From Bacillota bacterium (GTDB lineage Bacteria > Bacillota > Clostridia > Oscillospirales > Ruminococcaceae), in NCBI GenBank assembly GCA_023412215.1, contig JAEYNX010000014.1, positions 186,001-250,000 of the forward strand: DNA of 64,000 nt, in the 5' to 3' direction. Numbering within the stretch: position 1 is the first letter of the stretch; the number at the start of each line of letters is the position of its first letter. Positions 33,409-42,783 of this stretch are shown here, piece by piece. Made by a program: the position numbers and the translations under genes. The notes under the pieces were generated by a model. That model saw only the letters and a program-made list of their open reading frames with translations, did not search any database and had not been told where the DNA came from.

Positions 33409-33948
33409 CTAAAGAACATATTCCAGTTGGCAGTCGTACGGCTCATTTTCGGCAATCTCACGGTTAACCTCCTGTGCCTGCGTACAGCCGACAGCCTTGT
33501 AAAACGCCTGCGACTCCTCGGACGAATGCGCGGAGATGTAGAGCTTTGCCGCGCCCAAGCGCTTGGCACTATCGGCAATCAGGGCGAATAGTTGCCTGCC
33601 GATACCGTGATGGCGGTACTCAAAAGATACCTCTATCATCGGCATCTCGAGCGTTCTTGCGCTGCTGCCGAAAAACCGTGAGGCCAAGGTGGCAAAGCCT
33701 ACAAGCTTACCCCCACAGAATGCCCCGAAAACGACGCCCCCATGGCCGGCACAATCCGACAGCTCCCTTGTTACATTTCGCTTTTTGTCAAGATCCCAGT
33801 CTTCAACATAAGGGTTGTCTTTTAACACCCATTGATTGTTCTCTTTTCTCCAGGAACGCGTTACCTGCTGGTAGCGGTTAAAGCTATCCAATAAATCTTC
33901 GGGTATGAGGTCACCGCCTAGCCTTTGATAAGTGATTGTTTCTGCCAT
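33409..33948 (-). CDS. GNAT family N-acetyltransferase
   Basis: 179 residues. The acetyl-CoA-binding motif A is visible as EVSFEYRHHGIGRQLFALIADSAKR-type sequence (Q/R-x-x-G-x-G/A: RHHGIGRQ), followed by motif B AKLYISAHSSEESQAFYKAVG. The substrate is not predictable. AGAGGA precedes the ATG. Monocistronic between a terminator and a 110-bp gap. Confidence 0.85.
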   Translation of the reverse strand: MAETITYQRLGGDLIPEDLLDSFNRYQQVTRSWRKENNQWVLKDNPYVEDWDLDKKRNVTRELSDCAGHGGVVFGAFCGGKLVGFATLASRFFGSSARTLEMPMIEVSFEYRHHGIGRQLFALIADSAKRLGAAKLYISAHSSEESQAFYKAVGCTQAQEVNREIAENEPYDCQLEYVL

Positions 33949-34059
33949 AAAATCCTCTTTTCTTTGTGTTTGATGCTCCGACGGACTTTAAATGGTTGTT
34001 TCTCATCGCAATCACTCCTTTCAAGAATCAAGGCGGAAAGTATAATCCTGTATTCCAAT

Positions 34060-34764
34060 TTACATCTCGACGTTTTCATATGTACGCAGCAACTGTCTGC
34101 GCCGCTCGTAGTCGGGCATGGCCAGTTTGAGCAGCCTGTAAAACTCCGCGGAATGGTTGGGATGAATAAGGTGTGCGTACTCGTGAAACATCACGTAATC
34201 GATACAGGCCTGCGGCACCAGGATAAGCCGCTTGTTAAGCGTAATCACCCCGGTTTTGACGTTGCAGCTGCCCCAGCGGGATTTCATGCGCCGGGTTTGG
34301 AGCACAGGCCTTTGAATAGGGTAGCGCGAAAAAAACAAAAAAGCCTTCTCGCCCGACTTCTCAAAAACATCGGTGCAAAGGTTACCCAGCCATGCGTCCA
34401 GCAGCTTATCCGCCTTTTTGTCATCATTTACATCCGTCAGGGTAAGGATAAGGGCGCCGTCGATAAGCGCCGCACCCGCCGCTTTCCCCTGCAGCCTTTT
34501 TACCGGCACGGTTTCCCCCAGCAGCAACAGGCCTTCACCGTCAAAAAAGGGGCGCGAAGGGGCTGAGAGCATCCTGCCCCGCGCGCGCAGAATCCAATCA
34601 GCCTTCGAGGCCACGAAGGCGTCAACCGCCTTTTCCGGCACACGTCGGCCTGCCGACACCTGTATGGTGCCGTCACGCGCAATGCGGAGGTTGATGTTTT
34701 TTACCTTCTTGCGGCTAAGCACATAGACAATCTCAGTTTCACCCGTTTGAACAGTGCGGTTCAT
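34060..34764 (-). CDS. YgjP-like metallopeptidase-domain protein (SprT/M48-like)
   Basis: 234 residues. The C-terminal zinc site is HEYAH (194-198) followed by HPNHSAEFY, the pattern of the YgjP/DUF45 family; the N-terminal half has the usual DGTIQVSAGRRVPEKAVDAFVASKADWI segment and MKSRWGSCNVKTGVITLNKRL-type core. E. coli YgjP has been linked to UTP pyrophosphatase activity, while the fold is that of zinc peptidases, so the substrate stays open. AAAGGG precedes the ATG. Confidence 0.88.
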   Translation of the reverse strand: MNRTVQTGETEIVYVLSRKKVKNINLRIARDGTIQVSAGRRVPEKAVDAFVASKADWILRARGRMLSAPSRPFFDGEGLLLLGETVPVKRLQGKAAGAALIDGALILTLTDVNDDKKADKLLDAWLGNLCTDVFEKSGEKAFLFFSRYPIQRPVLQTRRMKSRWGSCNVKTGVITLNKRLILVPQACIDYVMFHEYAHLIHPNHSAEFYRLLKLAMPDYERRRQLLRTYENVEM

Positions 34765-35082
34765 GGTCTTCCCTTTCCTGTCTGTTATCCTACTAAATTA
34801 AAGTATACTTTTTGCCTGCCGGATGGTCAAGACGCAAAAACAGAACGAAGGTTTAACGACAGCCGCAGTAGAAATCAAACGACAGCGCAGTCACGGGTTT
34901 CCGAAAACGATTTCTGACCAAATTGATATGTTTATCGCATTTTCAAGAATCGGACGATATTTTATGGTATATATTAGAAGAATCGTATTCGGATGATCTC
35001 TTATTTGGGGTTCAAAAGCTAATATTATTAGCCCTTCCGCGCGGTTATATGTGTATTAATCATAATTTCGAAGAATAAACTA
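34765..35082. other. Intergenic region, no gene
   Basis: 318 bp between divergent genes. The only item noted is GAAAACGATTTC at 34903-34914, similar to the LacI-type operator at 35118 and possibly a second binding site. AT content rises toward the lacI promoter. Confidence 0.4.
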
Positions 35083-35111
35083 TTGCATTTATAACTATAT
35101 TGATATATAAT
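35083..35111 (+). promoter_or_regulatory. Promoter of LacI-family gene
   Basis: -35 TTGCAT (35083-35088), 17-bp spacer, consensus -10 TATAAT (35106-35111). Confidence 0.8.
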
Positions 35112-35117
35112 GTGGTT

Positions 35118-35131
35118 ACGAAAACGTTTTA
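35118..35131 (+). promoter_or_regulatory. LacI-type operator at the transcription start
   Basis: The palindrome AAAACGTTTT (35121-35130) with central CG, the hallmark of LacI/CcpA-family operators, lies 6-7 bp after the -10 box, so the regulator probably represses its own gene. Confidence 0.6.
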
Positions 35132-35172
35132 ACCTTCGTTTTATAGTAAATCATAGTAGGGGCACGCGAACA

Positions 35173-36189
35173 ATGGTTACGATTAAAGACATTTCTGCCG
35201 CATGCGGCGTTTCGGTTGCCACCGTGAGCAAGGCGCTTAACGGCTACAACGATGTAAGCAAGGCGACCAAAGACCTTGTAAACAAAATTGCCGAGCAGAT
35301 GGGCTACTTTCCGAACTCACAGGCGCGTGCGCTGAAAACAAACCGTACATATAACCTTGGCGTTCTGTTTGTGGACGACGCACAGAGCGGCTTAACACAC
35401 GATCATTTTGCGCAGGTGCTGGACAGCTTTAAAACCGAGGCCGAAAAGCGCGGCTACGATATTACCTTCATCAGCCACAATATCGGTAACAGAACGATGT
35501 CTTACCTCGAGCACTGCCTGTACCGCAAGGTGGACGGGGTGGTGATTGCGTGCGTGGATTTCTTGCACCCCGCAGTCATCGAGCTGGTAAACAGCGATAT
35601 CCCGGTTGTGACCATCGACCATGTGTTCAACAACCGCACCTCGATTGTATCCGCCAACCGCAACGGCATACGCGAGCTTATTGAATACGCCTACCGCATG
35701 GGGCACCGCAAGATTGCCTATGTGCACGGCAAGCCCAGCGCCGTAACCGAAAGCCGCTTGGGCAGCTTTTATAAAACGATGTCTGATTTAGGGCTGAGGG
35801 TACCGGCCGAATATGTGCAGGAAGGCTCCTACCGCGAGCTTGCTCCTACCGCGGCGGCCACAAAGCGCCTGTTGGAGTTCCCCGACCGCCCCACCTGCGT
35901 GCTGTTCCCCGACGATTATTCTGCGGTAGGGGGCTTAAGCGTGATGGAGGAAGCGGGTCTGCGCGCGCCGGAGGATATCTCCGTTATGGGATACGACGGG
36001 CTTTACCTGTCTCAAATCTTAAAACCGAAGCTTACCACCTTTAAGCAGGACACCAAGCGCATCGGCAAAGAGGCCGCCATACAGCTGGTGCACCTCATCG
36101 AACACCCGGCAGCCACCCTCACCGAGCGGGTTGTGATCTACGGCAAATTCCTTGAGGGAGCCTCGGTGAAGAACCTGCTGGCAGAATAG
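35173..36189 (+). CDS. LacI-family transcriptional regulator
   Basis: 338 residues. The N-terminal HTH and hinge helix are clear (TIKDISAACGVSVATVSKALNGYNDVSKATKDLV split by the LacI pattern: IKDIS, VSVATVSKALNG), followed by a periplasmic-binding-protein-like sugar sensor with MGHRKIAYVHG and the ISVMGYDGL segment. ATG 35173 is the start because the HTH begins there and GTAGGGG lies upstream; the frame is open from 35110. The regulated genes are not obvious: no sugar operon is adjacent. Autoregulation is likely from the operator at 35118. Confidence 0.92.
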   Translation: MVTIKDISAACGVSVATVSKALNGYNDVSKATKDLVNKIAEQMGYFPNSQARALKTNRTYNLGVLFVDDAQSGLTHDHFAQVLDSFKTEAEKRGYDITFISHNIGNRTMSYLEHCLYRKVDGVVIACVDFLHPAVIELVNSDIPVVTIDHVFNNRTSIVSANRNGIRELIEYAYRMGHRKIAYVHGKPSAVTESRLGSFYKTMSDLGLRVPAEYVQEGSYRELAPTAAATKRLLEFPDRPTCVLFPDDYSAVGGLSVMEEAGLRAPEDISVMGYDGLYLSQILKPKLTTFKQDTKRIGKEAAIQLVHLIEHPAATLTERVVIYGKFLEGASVKNLLAE

Positions 36190-36219
36190 AATCTCTTCTT
36201 TTTACCGCGCTGTATACCG

Positions 36220-36291
36220 GTAACCACCCTTACCGAGAGGGTTGTTATAAATGCAAAGTTCCTCTTAGTCGGCTCTCGGCAGCTTCCATAA
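36220..36291 (+). pseudogene. Remnant of a second LacI-family gene (C-terminus)
   Basis: In frame at 36226-36291 the sequence reads TLTERVVINAKFLLVGSRQL and stops, matching the C-terminus of the intact LacI gene upstream (TLTERVVIYGKFLEGAS). The DNA of the two stretches, about 104 bp apart, aligns over roughly 60 bp. The rest of the second copy is missing, so this is the tail of a paralogue lost by deletion. Confidence 0.5.
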
Positions 36292-36502
36292 GTGGTTCCA
36301 AGCTTATTGGAATAAGCCTTACAAAAAAAATGTAACCCGTATCGTTTTTTATTGTTGGTTTACGTATGGCAAGCGGCTATGGGCCTAACCGGGTTCACTG
36401 GCAGAACGGAGGCTTTATGATTGGGCTTCCGCCGAAAACGTGATACCTCCAACGTCTTGATTTCCAGCAAAACACCTTGTACCTACTCTCATGACTAGAC
36501 AA
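36292..36502. other. Intergenic region, no supported gene
   Basis: I see no intact gene. One short open stretch around 36365-36450 reads like decayed coding sequence but cannot be assigned. Confidence 0.3.
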
Positions 36503-36532
36503 AGAAGCTCAGCGAAAAGCTGGGCTTCTTTG
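36503..36532. terminator. Terminator between LacI region and lipoprotein gene
   Basis: AAGAAGC-CAGC paired with GCTG-GCTTCTT (one bulge) followed by TTTGCG; can serve both strands. Confidence 0.65.
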
Positions 36533-36569
36533 CGTATAGAACAAGTTGCCGTCTGCCTGTTTGTAGCTT

Positions 36570-38123
36570 CTATTCCGATACCGTTTGATCAATGCCAAGT
36601 TCATTGAAAACCCGGTTGATGACGTCGGCAGAAAAACCGCTTTCAACAATCTCTTTTGCCGAATCCTCATCCAGCCCCAGCTCTACCAAATCGCGCTGTG
36701 CAACGCCCCTGTTTCGCAGCGACCTTGCGGGGCGGGAAAGCAGCGCTGCCAGTTCTCCGTACCCTTCAGGGGCGAAGAAAGACGGATCCGGAACCGTGTA
36801 GAATGTGAGCGGCTTGGTTACTGCCGTCTCTGTAAAGTGGATATCTTCCGAATGGTACTTCAGCAGCCGCTCGACATCGTATGCAACCGCCGTCCATCTG
36901 CTCGGATTATCCTGATTATCCATGACATCGGTGTAAAAGCCGAGGGCATGCGCCCCGCTTTTTGACCATATAAAGGGGAGTATCCCCCCGCCCTGCTGCG
37001 TTCTCTCCGTGAAAAATGCCCTGTCCTTGTTGGCATCGATCAGTACGGTATAGAATTCGTTGTTGTAGATTTCACCGATCAAATACCCGTTGTCACTGAT
37101 ACTCATGGGGGATAACCCCATCTCGAGAACACAAGCCTTTGTTCTCTGCGCCCCTGTTTTAAGGTCACATTTTGTTATACCAACGGCTACGTCGTTTTGC
37201 CCCTCTGCAACAGAATACTGCTGTATCTGTCCGGCATTTTCATGCCAAAAGACCTTGCTGCTCGGGTCATCTAAACCATAGGTCTGCGCAGTCTCGTCTG
37301 CAAGGTTAATAATCAACATCGAATCGGCAAACTCAAAGCCGTAGGTATACATAAAAAGCCTTTTACCGTCGTTTGACCACCGCGGCGCCGAGTACCGGAT
37401 ACCTTGGTAAAGTGGCAGACTATATAACTCCGTTTGATCTTCCATTGAGCGGACGGTTAATAAGCCGCTTTGATTCTCCACAACCGCAACACTTCGCCCA
37501 TCGGGTGACAGTTCCATATTGGCTATGCCCACATCCGGTGGAATAGCGATTTTCTTTTGAGCGGTATAGTCCGCGCCCGAAACAACCACCAGTTCACTGT
37601 TGGTTTTAAACGCAAAGCCGCCGTTATCCAGTACGGTCAGGTATAAAAACGGCAGCCGCCCGTCCAGCGGGTAGTCAAACACCTTTGTAAGGCTGCCTGT
37701 CGCAAGGTCGCAGCGATAGAAGGATAAAGGGCCGCTTAAGTCCTCTTTCTCAAGGTTTTCAACCGCTTCTTTATTTCCATAAAGCTCGGGGTCGCCCAGC
37801 TGCGGCTCGTTGTACGCCCCGAACAGCAGGGTATTATCATCAATCCATACGGCATTTATTTTGCTCGCGTTTTGAATGTCGGGTATCGGAACAACCTGCA
37901 ACCCGTTACCGATATAGCGTGAGTATAGCAGGCTTTTGATGACCTCCTCCTTCGGCCCGGAGGATGCGCCCGAAGCGGCACTCGTTTCCTCTGTCATCGA
38001 TGAAGAGGATTGTTCCACATCCAGTGAGGATTCCGAAAAGGGCTGCGCATCCGTACCCCTGCAGGCAGTACAGCAAGCAGAAAGTATAAGGATTATCGGT
38101 ATCCAACCCCATCGCATCTTCAT
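36570..38123 (-). CDS. Lipoprotein with beta-propeller-like (TolB/WD40) domain
   Basis: 517 residues. Signal peptide with lipobox ending at Cys17 (ILSAC), a Ser/Glu-rich linker to about residue 60, and then repeated segments in the style of TolB/WD40 blades: VWIDDNTLLFGAYN, LSPDGRSVAVVENQSG, PRWSNDGKRLFMYTYG and PFIWSKSGAHALGFYTD. The last 70 residues form a separate helical domain (RSLRNRGVAQRDLVELGLDEDSAKEIV). No catalytic motif is apparent; a surface-bound scaffold or sensor is likely. GGAGG precedes the ATG. Monocistronic. Confidence 0.75.
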   Translation of the reverse strand: MKMRWGWIPIILILSACCTACRGTDAQPFSESSLDVEQSSSSMTEETSAASGASSGPKEEVIKSLLYSRYIGNGLQVVPIPDIQNASKINAVWIDDNTLLFGAYNEPQLGDPELYGNKEAVENLEKEDLSGPLSFYRCDLATGSLTKVFDYPLDGRLPFLYLTVLDNGGFAFKTNSELVVVSGADYTAQKKIAIPPDVGIANMELSPDGRSVAVVENQSGLLTVRSMEDQTELYSLPLYQGIRYSAPRWSNDGKRLFMYTYGFEFADSMLIINLADETAQTYGLDDPSSKVFWHENAGQIQQYSVAEGQNDVAVGITKCDLKTGAQRTKACVLEMGLSPMSISDNGYLIGEIYNNEFYTVLIDANKDRAFFTERTQQGGGILPFIWSKSGAHALGFYTDVMDNQDNPSRWTAVAYDVERLLKYHSEDIHFTETAVTKPLTFYTVPDPSFFAPEGYGELAALLSRPARSLRNRGVAQRDLVELGLDEDSAKEIVESGFSADVINRVFNELGIDQTVSE

Positions 38124-38208
38124 AACTGACGCCTCCGACTAAGCGAAATGATACCGTCTTTGGATATAATTATACAATATTTATATTTTATGTCAAATCC
38201 GAAAACTA

Positions 38209-38239
38209 AAAAGCTGCCGCAGATGAAACGGCAGCTTTT
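38209..38239 (-). terminator. Terminator of pflBA
   Basis: Perfect 11-bp stem AAAAGCTGCCG/CGGCAGCTTTT followed by TTAGTTTTC on the minus strand. Confidence 0.85.
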
Positions 38240-38242
38240 GCT

Positions 38243-38965
38243 TTATCCTTCTATCCCTATCAACTGGTGGATATACTGCTCAAGTTCCTCCACCCGCTTA
38301 GGGTTTGCCGTGGCAATCCCGGCAAGCGGGAACGGGATACCCATCGCCTCGTATTTTTCAAGGCAGAGCTTGTGAAAGGGCAGCAGCTGTACCTTTTGCA
38401 GATGCGGGTAACCCTTGATCAGCCCGTAAAGCCGCAACAGGTCGGCTTCGGTATCGTTTATCCCCGGCAGGATCACCTGCCGCACCCATAAAGGTTTTTG
38501 TCGCTGCCGCATCTCCTCCATAAACCGCAGAACCGTTTGCAGGCTGCCGCCTGTGTAGCGCCTGTAGTCCTCTTCGGTTGTAAACTTCATATCCAGCAGA
38601 ATCAAATCGGCAAGCTCCGCCGCTTTCAGCGCCGCAGGGGTGAGCACGCTGCCCGAGGTATCGAGCGCCGTGTGCAGGTGAAGCGCCTTGCAGCTGCTGA
38701 GAAGTTCAGCAGTGAACCCCGCCTGCAAGAGCGGTTCCCCGCCCGAGAGGGTTACCCCGCCGTTCTGCGCAATATACGGGATAAACCGCCGGATGCGTTT
38801 GAGCACCTCTTCGGCTGACACCTCGGCACCCGCAGTACAGTCCCACGTATCGGGGTTATGGCAGTAGGCACACCGAAGGCCGCAGCCCTGTAAAAACACC
38901 ACAAAGCGCACGCCGGGGCCGTCGAGCGTGCCCATGCTCTGGTAGGAATGCACCCGGCCTAGCAT
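38243..38965 (-). CDS. pflA: Pyruvate formate-lyase activating enzyme
   Basis: 240 residues, radical SAM. The [4Fe-4S] motif CGLRCAYC gives C28-x3-C32-x2-C35, preceded by GTLDGPGVRFVVFLQG. GGEPL and the downstream LILLDMKF segment follow the family pattern. It uses SAM to abstract a hydrogen from the glycine of PflB. It follows pflB by 42 bp on the minus strand and has a GAGGAGGG ribosome binding site, so the two form an operon. Confidence 0.95.
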   Translation of the reverse strand: MLGRVHSYQSMGTLDGPGVRFVVFLQGCGLRCAYCHNPDTWDCTAGAEVSAEEVLKRIRRFIPYIAQNGGVTLSGGEPLLQAGFTAELLSSCKALHLHTALDTSGSVLTPAALKAAELADLILLDMKFTTEEDYRRYTGGSLQTVLRFMEEMRQRQKPLWVRQVILPGINDTEADLLRLYGLIKGYPHLQKVQLLPFHKLCLEKYEAMGIPFPLAGIATANPKRVEELEQYIHQLIGIEG

Positions 38966-39007
38966 ACGCGGCCCTCCTCTCGTGATCTTTTACAGAATCG
39001 TCCCGCC

Positions 39008-41239
39008 TCACAGTGTCTCGTGGAAGGTGCGGCTGATCACCTCGCGCTGCTGCTCGCGGCTGAGCTTGTGAAAGTTAACCGCATACCCCGAAACTCGGAT
39101 GGTGAGGTTCGGGTAGCGCTCGGGGTGCTCGTAGGCCTCGATGAGCTTGGCCTTGTCGAGCACATTCACATTGATATGGTGCGCACGCTGCGCAAAGTAA
39201 CCGTTTAGTATGGTCACGAGGTTTTGCACCTGCTCCGCCTTTTGATGCCCGAGGGTGGCGGGGGTTACCGAGAAGGTGCAGGAGATGCCGTCGCGGCAGT
39301 ACTCATAGGGCAGCTTTGCCACCGAGTTAAGCGAAGCCAGCGCGCCGTTTCTGTCGCGGTTGTGCATGGGGTTGGCGCCCGGGGCAAACGGATCGCCCTT
39401 TTTGCGTCCGTCGGGGGTGGAGCCGGTTTTTTTGCCGTACACCACATTGGAGGTGATGGTGAGCACCGAAAGGGTGTGCTGTGCGCCGCGGTAGGCGGGG
39501 GTTTTTGTCAGTTCCCCGTAAAAGCCCTTGATAAAATCCACGGCGAGCGCGTCGGCACGGTCGTCGTCGTTTCCGTACTGGGGGTACTCCCCATCGGTGG
39601 TAAAGCCGCTGATTAAGCCGCGCTCGTCCTTAAGGGGCGACACCTTCGCGTAGCGGATGGCGCTGAGCGAATCGGTGAGCACCGAGAGCCCCGCCACGCC
39701 AAAGGCCATGAAGCGTTCCACCTCGGTATCGTGCAGCGCCATCTGCAGCTTCTCGTAGGCGTACTTGTCATGCATGTGGTGAATGACGTTCATCGTGCTC
39801 ACATACAGCCTGCACAGCCACGCCTTGTAGACGTCAAGCCGCGCGCACACCGTCTCAAAATCGAGCGTTTCCCCTTCATAAACCGGCAGTTTGGGGCCGA
39901 CCTGCAGGCCGGTATTCTCGTCCCTGCCGCCGTTTAAGGCGAGCAGCAGCAGCTTTGCCGCGTTGCAGCGCGCACCGAAGAACTGCATCTGCTTGCCGAT
40001 CTTCATGGCCGAAACACAGCAGGCGATGCCGTAATCGTCACCGTAAACCGGGCGCATGAGGTCGTCGTTTTCGTACTGTATCGAATCGGTATCCACCGAC
40101 ACCTTGGCACAGTAGCGCTTAAACGGCTCGGGCAGCGCCTGCGCCCACAGCACGGTGAGGTTGGGCTCCGGCGCGGGGCCGAGGTTGTAAAGGGTGTGCA
40201 GCATGCGGTAGGCGCTTTTGGTCACCAAGGGCCTGCCGTCCTCACCCACGCCGCCGATGCTCTCGGTAATCCACATCGGGTCGCCGCCGAACAGCTCGTT
40301 GTATTCGGGGGTACGCAGATGCCGCGCCAGACGCAGCTTCATCACAAAATCGTCGAACAGTTCCTGCGCGCTTGCCTCGGTTAGAGTACCGTTTTTCAGG
40401 TCGCGCTCGATGTAGATATCGATAAAGGTGCTTACCCTGCCCAGCGACATCGCGGCGCCGTTTTGTTCCTTGATGGCGGCAAGGTAGGCGAAGTACGTCC
40501 ACTGCACCGCCTCGCGCGCGGTGGCTGCGGGCTTTGAGATGTCGTAGCCGTAAAGCTGCGCCATCTCTTTTAGCATGCGCAAAAAGTTTACCTGCTGAAA
40601 AAGCTCCTCCGAAAGGCGGATGTTCTTTTCGTCCCACAGGTCTTCGCCCACACGCGCTTTATCCCGCTGCTTTTGCTCGATGAGCGCGTCCACGCCGTAG
40701 AGTGCCACCCGGCGGTAGTCGCCGATGATGCGCCCGCGCCCGTAGGCGTCCGGCAGGCCGGTGATGATGCCGCACTTCTTGGCGCGCTTCATCTCGTCGG
40801 TGTACACGCGGTAAACGCCGTCGTTGTGGGTGGTGCGGTACTTAAACTCGTTCTCGATCTTCTCCGAGAGCTGGTAGCCGTAGGCCTCACACGCGCTGCG
40901 CGCCATGCGGATGCCGCCGAAGGGGTTTACGCCGCGCTTCAGCGGCCGGTTGGTCTGCAGGCCGACGATCAGTTCCTCATTTTTATCCAGATACCCCGCC
41001 GGGTAGCTGGTGAGAGAGGACACGGTGGCGGTGTCGATATCCAGCACACCGCCGTACTCCTGCTCCAGCTTTAACAGCGTGCGCACCCGCTCCATCAATC
41101 GATTGGTTCTTTCGGTGGCGGGCTGCAGAAAATCCTCCGCACCCTCATAGGGGGTATAGTTTGCCTGTATAAAGCCGCGCACGTCGATATCATCCTGCCA
41201 CGGCCCCGCTTGAAAGCCTTCCCATGCCTCAAAATTCAT
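39008..41239 (-). CDS. pflB: Formate C-acetyltransferase (pyruvate formate-lyase)
   Basis: 743 residues, the usual length. Active-site cysteines C407-C408 in [11 protein letters not shown] and the glycyl-radical loop RVSGYAVNF (Gly718) near the C-terminus identify a true PFL rather than a glycerol dehydratase relative. It converts pyruvate and CoA to acetyl-CoA and formate in anaerobic fermentation. AGGA lies 7 bases before ATG 41239. A MITE-like element at 41284-41383 occupies its immediate upstream region, so its promoter is either inside or beyond that element. Confidence 0.97.
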   Translation of the reverse strand: MNFEAWEGFQAGPWQDDIDVRGFIQANYTPYEGAEDFLQPATERTNRLMERVRTLLKLEQEYGGVLDIDTATVSSLTSYPAGYLDKNEELIVGLQTNRPLKRGVNPFGGIRMARSACEAYGYQLSEKIENEFKYRTTHNDGVYRVYTDEMKRAKKCGIITGLPDAYGRGRIIGDYRRVALYGVDALIEQKQRDKARVGEDLWDEKNIRLSEELFQQVNFLRMLKEMAQLYGYDISKPAATAREAVQWTYFAYLAAIKEQNGAAMSLGRVSTFIDIYIERDLKNGTLTEASAQELFDDFVMKLRLARHLRTPEYNELFGGDPMWITESIGGVGEDGRPLVTKSAYRMLHTLYNLGPAPEPNLTVLWAQALPEPFKRYCAKVSVDTDSIQYENDDLMRPVYGDDYGIACCVSAMKIGKQMQFFGARCNAAKLLLLALNGGRDENTGLQVGPKLPVYEGETLDFETVCARLDVYKAWLCRLYVSTMNVIHHMHDKYAYEKLQMALHDTEVERFMAFGVAGLSVLTDSLSAIRYAKVSPLKDERGLISGFTTDGEYPQYGNDDDRADALAVDFIKGFYGELTKTPAYRGAQHTLSVLTITSNVVYGKKTGSTPDGRKKGDPFAPGANPMHNRDRNGALASLNSVAKLPYEYCRDGISCTFSVTPATLGHQKAEQVQNLVTILNGYFAQRAHHINVNVLDKAKLIEAYEHPERYPNLTIRVSGYAVNFHKLSREQQREVISRTFHETL

Positions 41240-41283
41240 CCCGCATTCCTGCCTTTCCGTTATAAATCGTTGTTCTGACGTTA

Positions 41284-41383
41284 TATTTATTACAATTAGA
41301 AGTATAGAAAAAATTCGAGCAAAAGGTTTAATTTATGCCTTTTGTGAAGAATTTTTACGGTTTATTTCTTATTGGAATTAGTA
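41284..41383 (+). repeat. MITE-like palindromic element, family C, copy 2
   Basis: 100 bp about 80% identical to the reverse complement of 26347-26445; shared landmarks are TATAGAAAAAATTCGAG, TTTATGCCTTT, GAAGAATT and CTTATTGGAAT. Ends GGAATTAGTA form an imperfect inverted repeat with the other end. Confidence 0.8.
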
Positions 41384-41438
41384 TTAGGAAGGGTACTGCT
41401 GCGCTTCATCACAGCACCTTGTTGCGGTAAAACAAAAA

Positions 41439-41468
41439 GGGCAACCCTAACCTGCGTTAGAATTGCCC
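41439..41468 (-). terminator. Terminator of patatin gene
   Basis: GGGCAA/TTGCCC with inner CTAAC/GTTAG stem, followed on the minus strand by CTTTTTGTTTT. Confidence 0.8.
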
Positions 41469-41579
41469 AGACGGTCGGCACTGCTGCTCCCCCGCTCCTT
41501 TGTGGTTACCCACTTTCAACCGTCAGTAACGGGAGACAAATTCACTTTAGCCTTATTATATTGCATTCGCCCTACAAAG

Positions 41580-42467
41580 TCAACGGGTGGGGGCAGGGTC
41601 ACGAAGCAGTACGTTATCGCAGCCCTTTACCAGCGCCGCAACGCGCTCAAAGGCGGCGCGCGCGTCCTCGTAGCCCTGCGTATAGAGTGCCCGCAGCTGC
41701 TCGGGCTTTTGGGCAAAGTTGCCCACCTTCGGCGGCTCCTTCGGGCGGATGATTACGGCCTTGCCCTCGGCCTCCAGCTGCTCCGAATACCGCACGCTCT
41801 CGTTGTAGCGCACAAAACGGGTGGCAAACGCCTTGACAAAGGCGGGATAGGCCTTATACCGGCGTGCGCAAAGCGCGGTAAGCTTACTTTTCTGCTTGAC
41901 ATACCCCTCTTGCCGGGTAAGGACGATCACCTGCAGGTCGTTGCCGCTCTGCACCGAGAACGCGGTGGGAATGGAATCCGCCACGCCGCCGTCGAGGTAG
42001 AGCTTTCCGCCGATCTTTACCACCTTCGCAAACAGCGGCAGAGAGCTGGAGGCGCGCACATAATCGCTCTGGGTGCGCATATCGGCAACGGTAGGGTACT
42101 CCGCCTCGCCCGTTTCAAGGCTGGTGATTACCGCGTGGTTTTCGCAGTGGGCGGCGGCGTAGGCGTCGTAATCAAAGGGCAGAAGTTTATTCGGAATATC
42201 GTTAAACATAAAATCCATGCCGAAGATCTCGCCGTTTTTGATAAGCCCCAAGGGGTTGATGTAGCGTTTATCGCGGCAGAAGCGGTAGTTGGTTTCAAAG
42301 CCGCGGCCTTTTTGTTGCGTAACGTAGGAAACGGCGTTGCACGCCCCGGCCGACACCCCGACGATAAACTGAAAGAACAGCCCCTGTTCGTCAAAATAAT
42401 CGAGCACGCCCGTGGTGTATACGCCCCGCATGCCGCCGCCCTCCAATACCAGCCCTGCCTTTGACAT
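41580..42467 (-). CDS. Patatin-like phospholipase
   Basis: 295 residues. Oxyanion-hole motif GGGMRG (about 10-15), nucleophile GVSAG (Ser39) and catalytic Asp in YLDGGVADS (about 158) make the Ser-Asp dyad of patatins, with a C-terminal helical extension. Bacterial members of this group (RssA/YlbK type) hydrolyse phospholipids or acyl esters; the real substrate is unknown. AAAGGAGA precedes ATG 42467. Monocistronic, with a dispersed repeat upstream. Confidence 0.92.
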   Translation of the reverse strand: MSKAGLVLEGGGMRGVYTTGVLDYFDEQGLFFQFIVGVSAGACNAVSYVTQQKGRGFETNYRFCRDKRYINPLGLIKNGEIFGMDFMFNDIPNKLLPFDYDAYAAAHCENHAVITSLETGEAEYPTVADMRTQSDYVRASSSLPLFAKVVKIGGKLYLDGGVADSIPTAFSVQSGNDLQVIVLTRQEGYVKQKSKLTALCARRYKAYPAFVKAFATRFVRYNESVRYSEQLEAEGKAVIIRPKEPPKVGNFAQKPEQLRALYTQGYEDARAAFERVAALVKGCDNVLLRDPAPTR

Positions 42468-42487
42468 ATGGTCTTTGTCTCCTTTGT

Positions 42488-42615
42488 AATACTAATTCTT
42501 CTTAAAAATGATAAAATCAGCCCCGCCTTTGGTGGGAGTGACAACGCACAGCGTTGTTGTAAAGCAACTATTAAATAATATCGGCGACTAAAAGTCGCAT
42601 GATTAAAACGGTATT
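42488..42615 (+). repeat. Dispersed palindromic repeat, family B
   Basis: Begins TAATACTAATTCTTCTT and holds CCCCGCCT/TGGTGGG, ACAACGC/GCGTTGT and ATATCGGCGACTAAAAGTCGC, in the same order as the copy at 23903. It lies between the divergent patatin and CDP-sugar operons. Confidence 0.7.
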
Positions 42616-42783
42616 ATTTGTATTATACGCTGCCCCGGATAAGCCGTCAAGGCACGCAACGGGCAGTTTAACAAGCGCCTACTTTGTCGCATATAGTAAA
42701 GAAGAGACTAGATTTGCGTCTTTTCCCGCACGGCATACTACGGCAGGCGCCGCGCGGCATATATATGGAAAGCAGGTGCCGGA

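Noticed and set aside
36365..36450. Possible decayed glycosidase fragment
   Set aside because: A short in-frame stretch reads like coding sequence, but it is too short to assign and has a stop shortly after.
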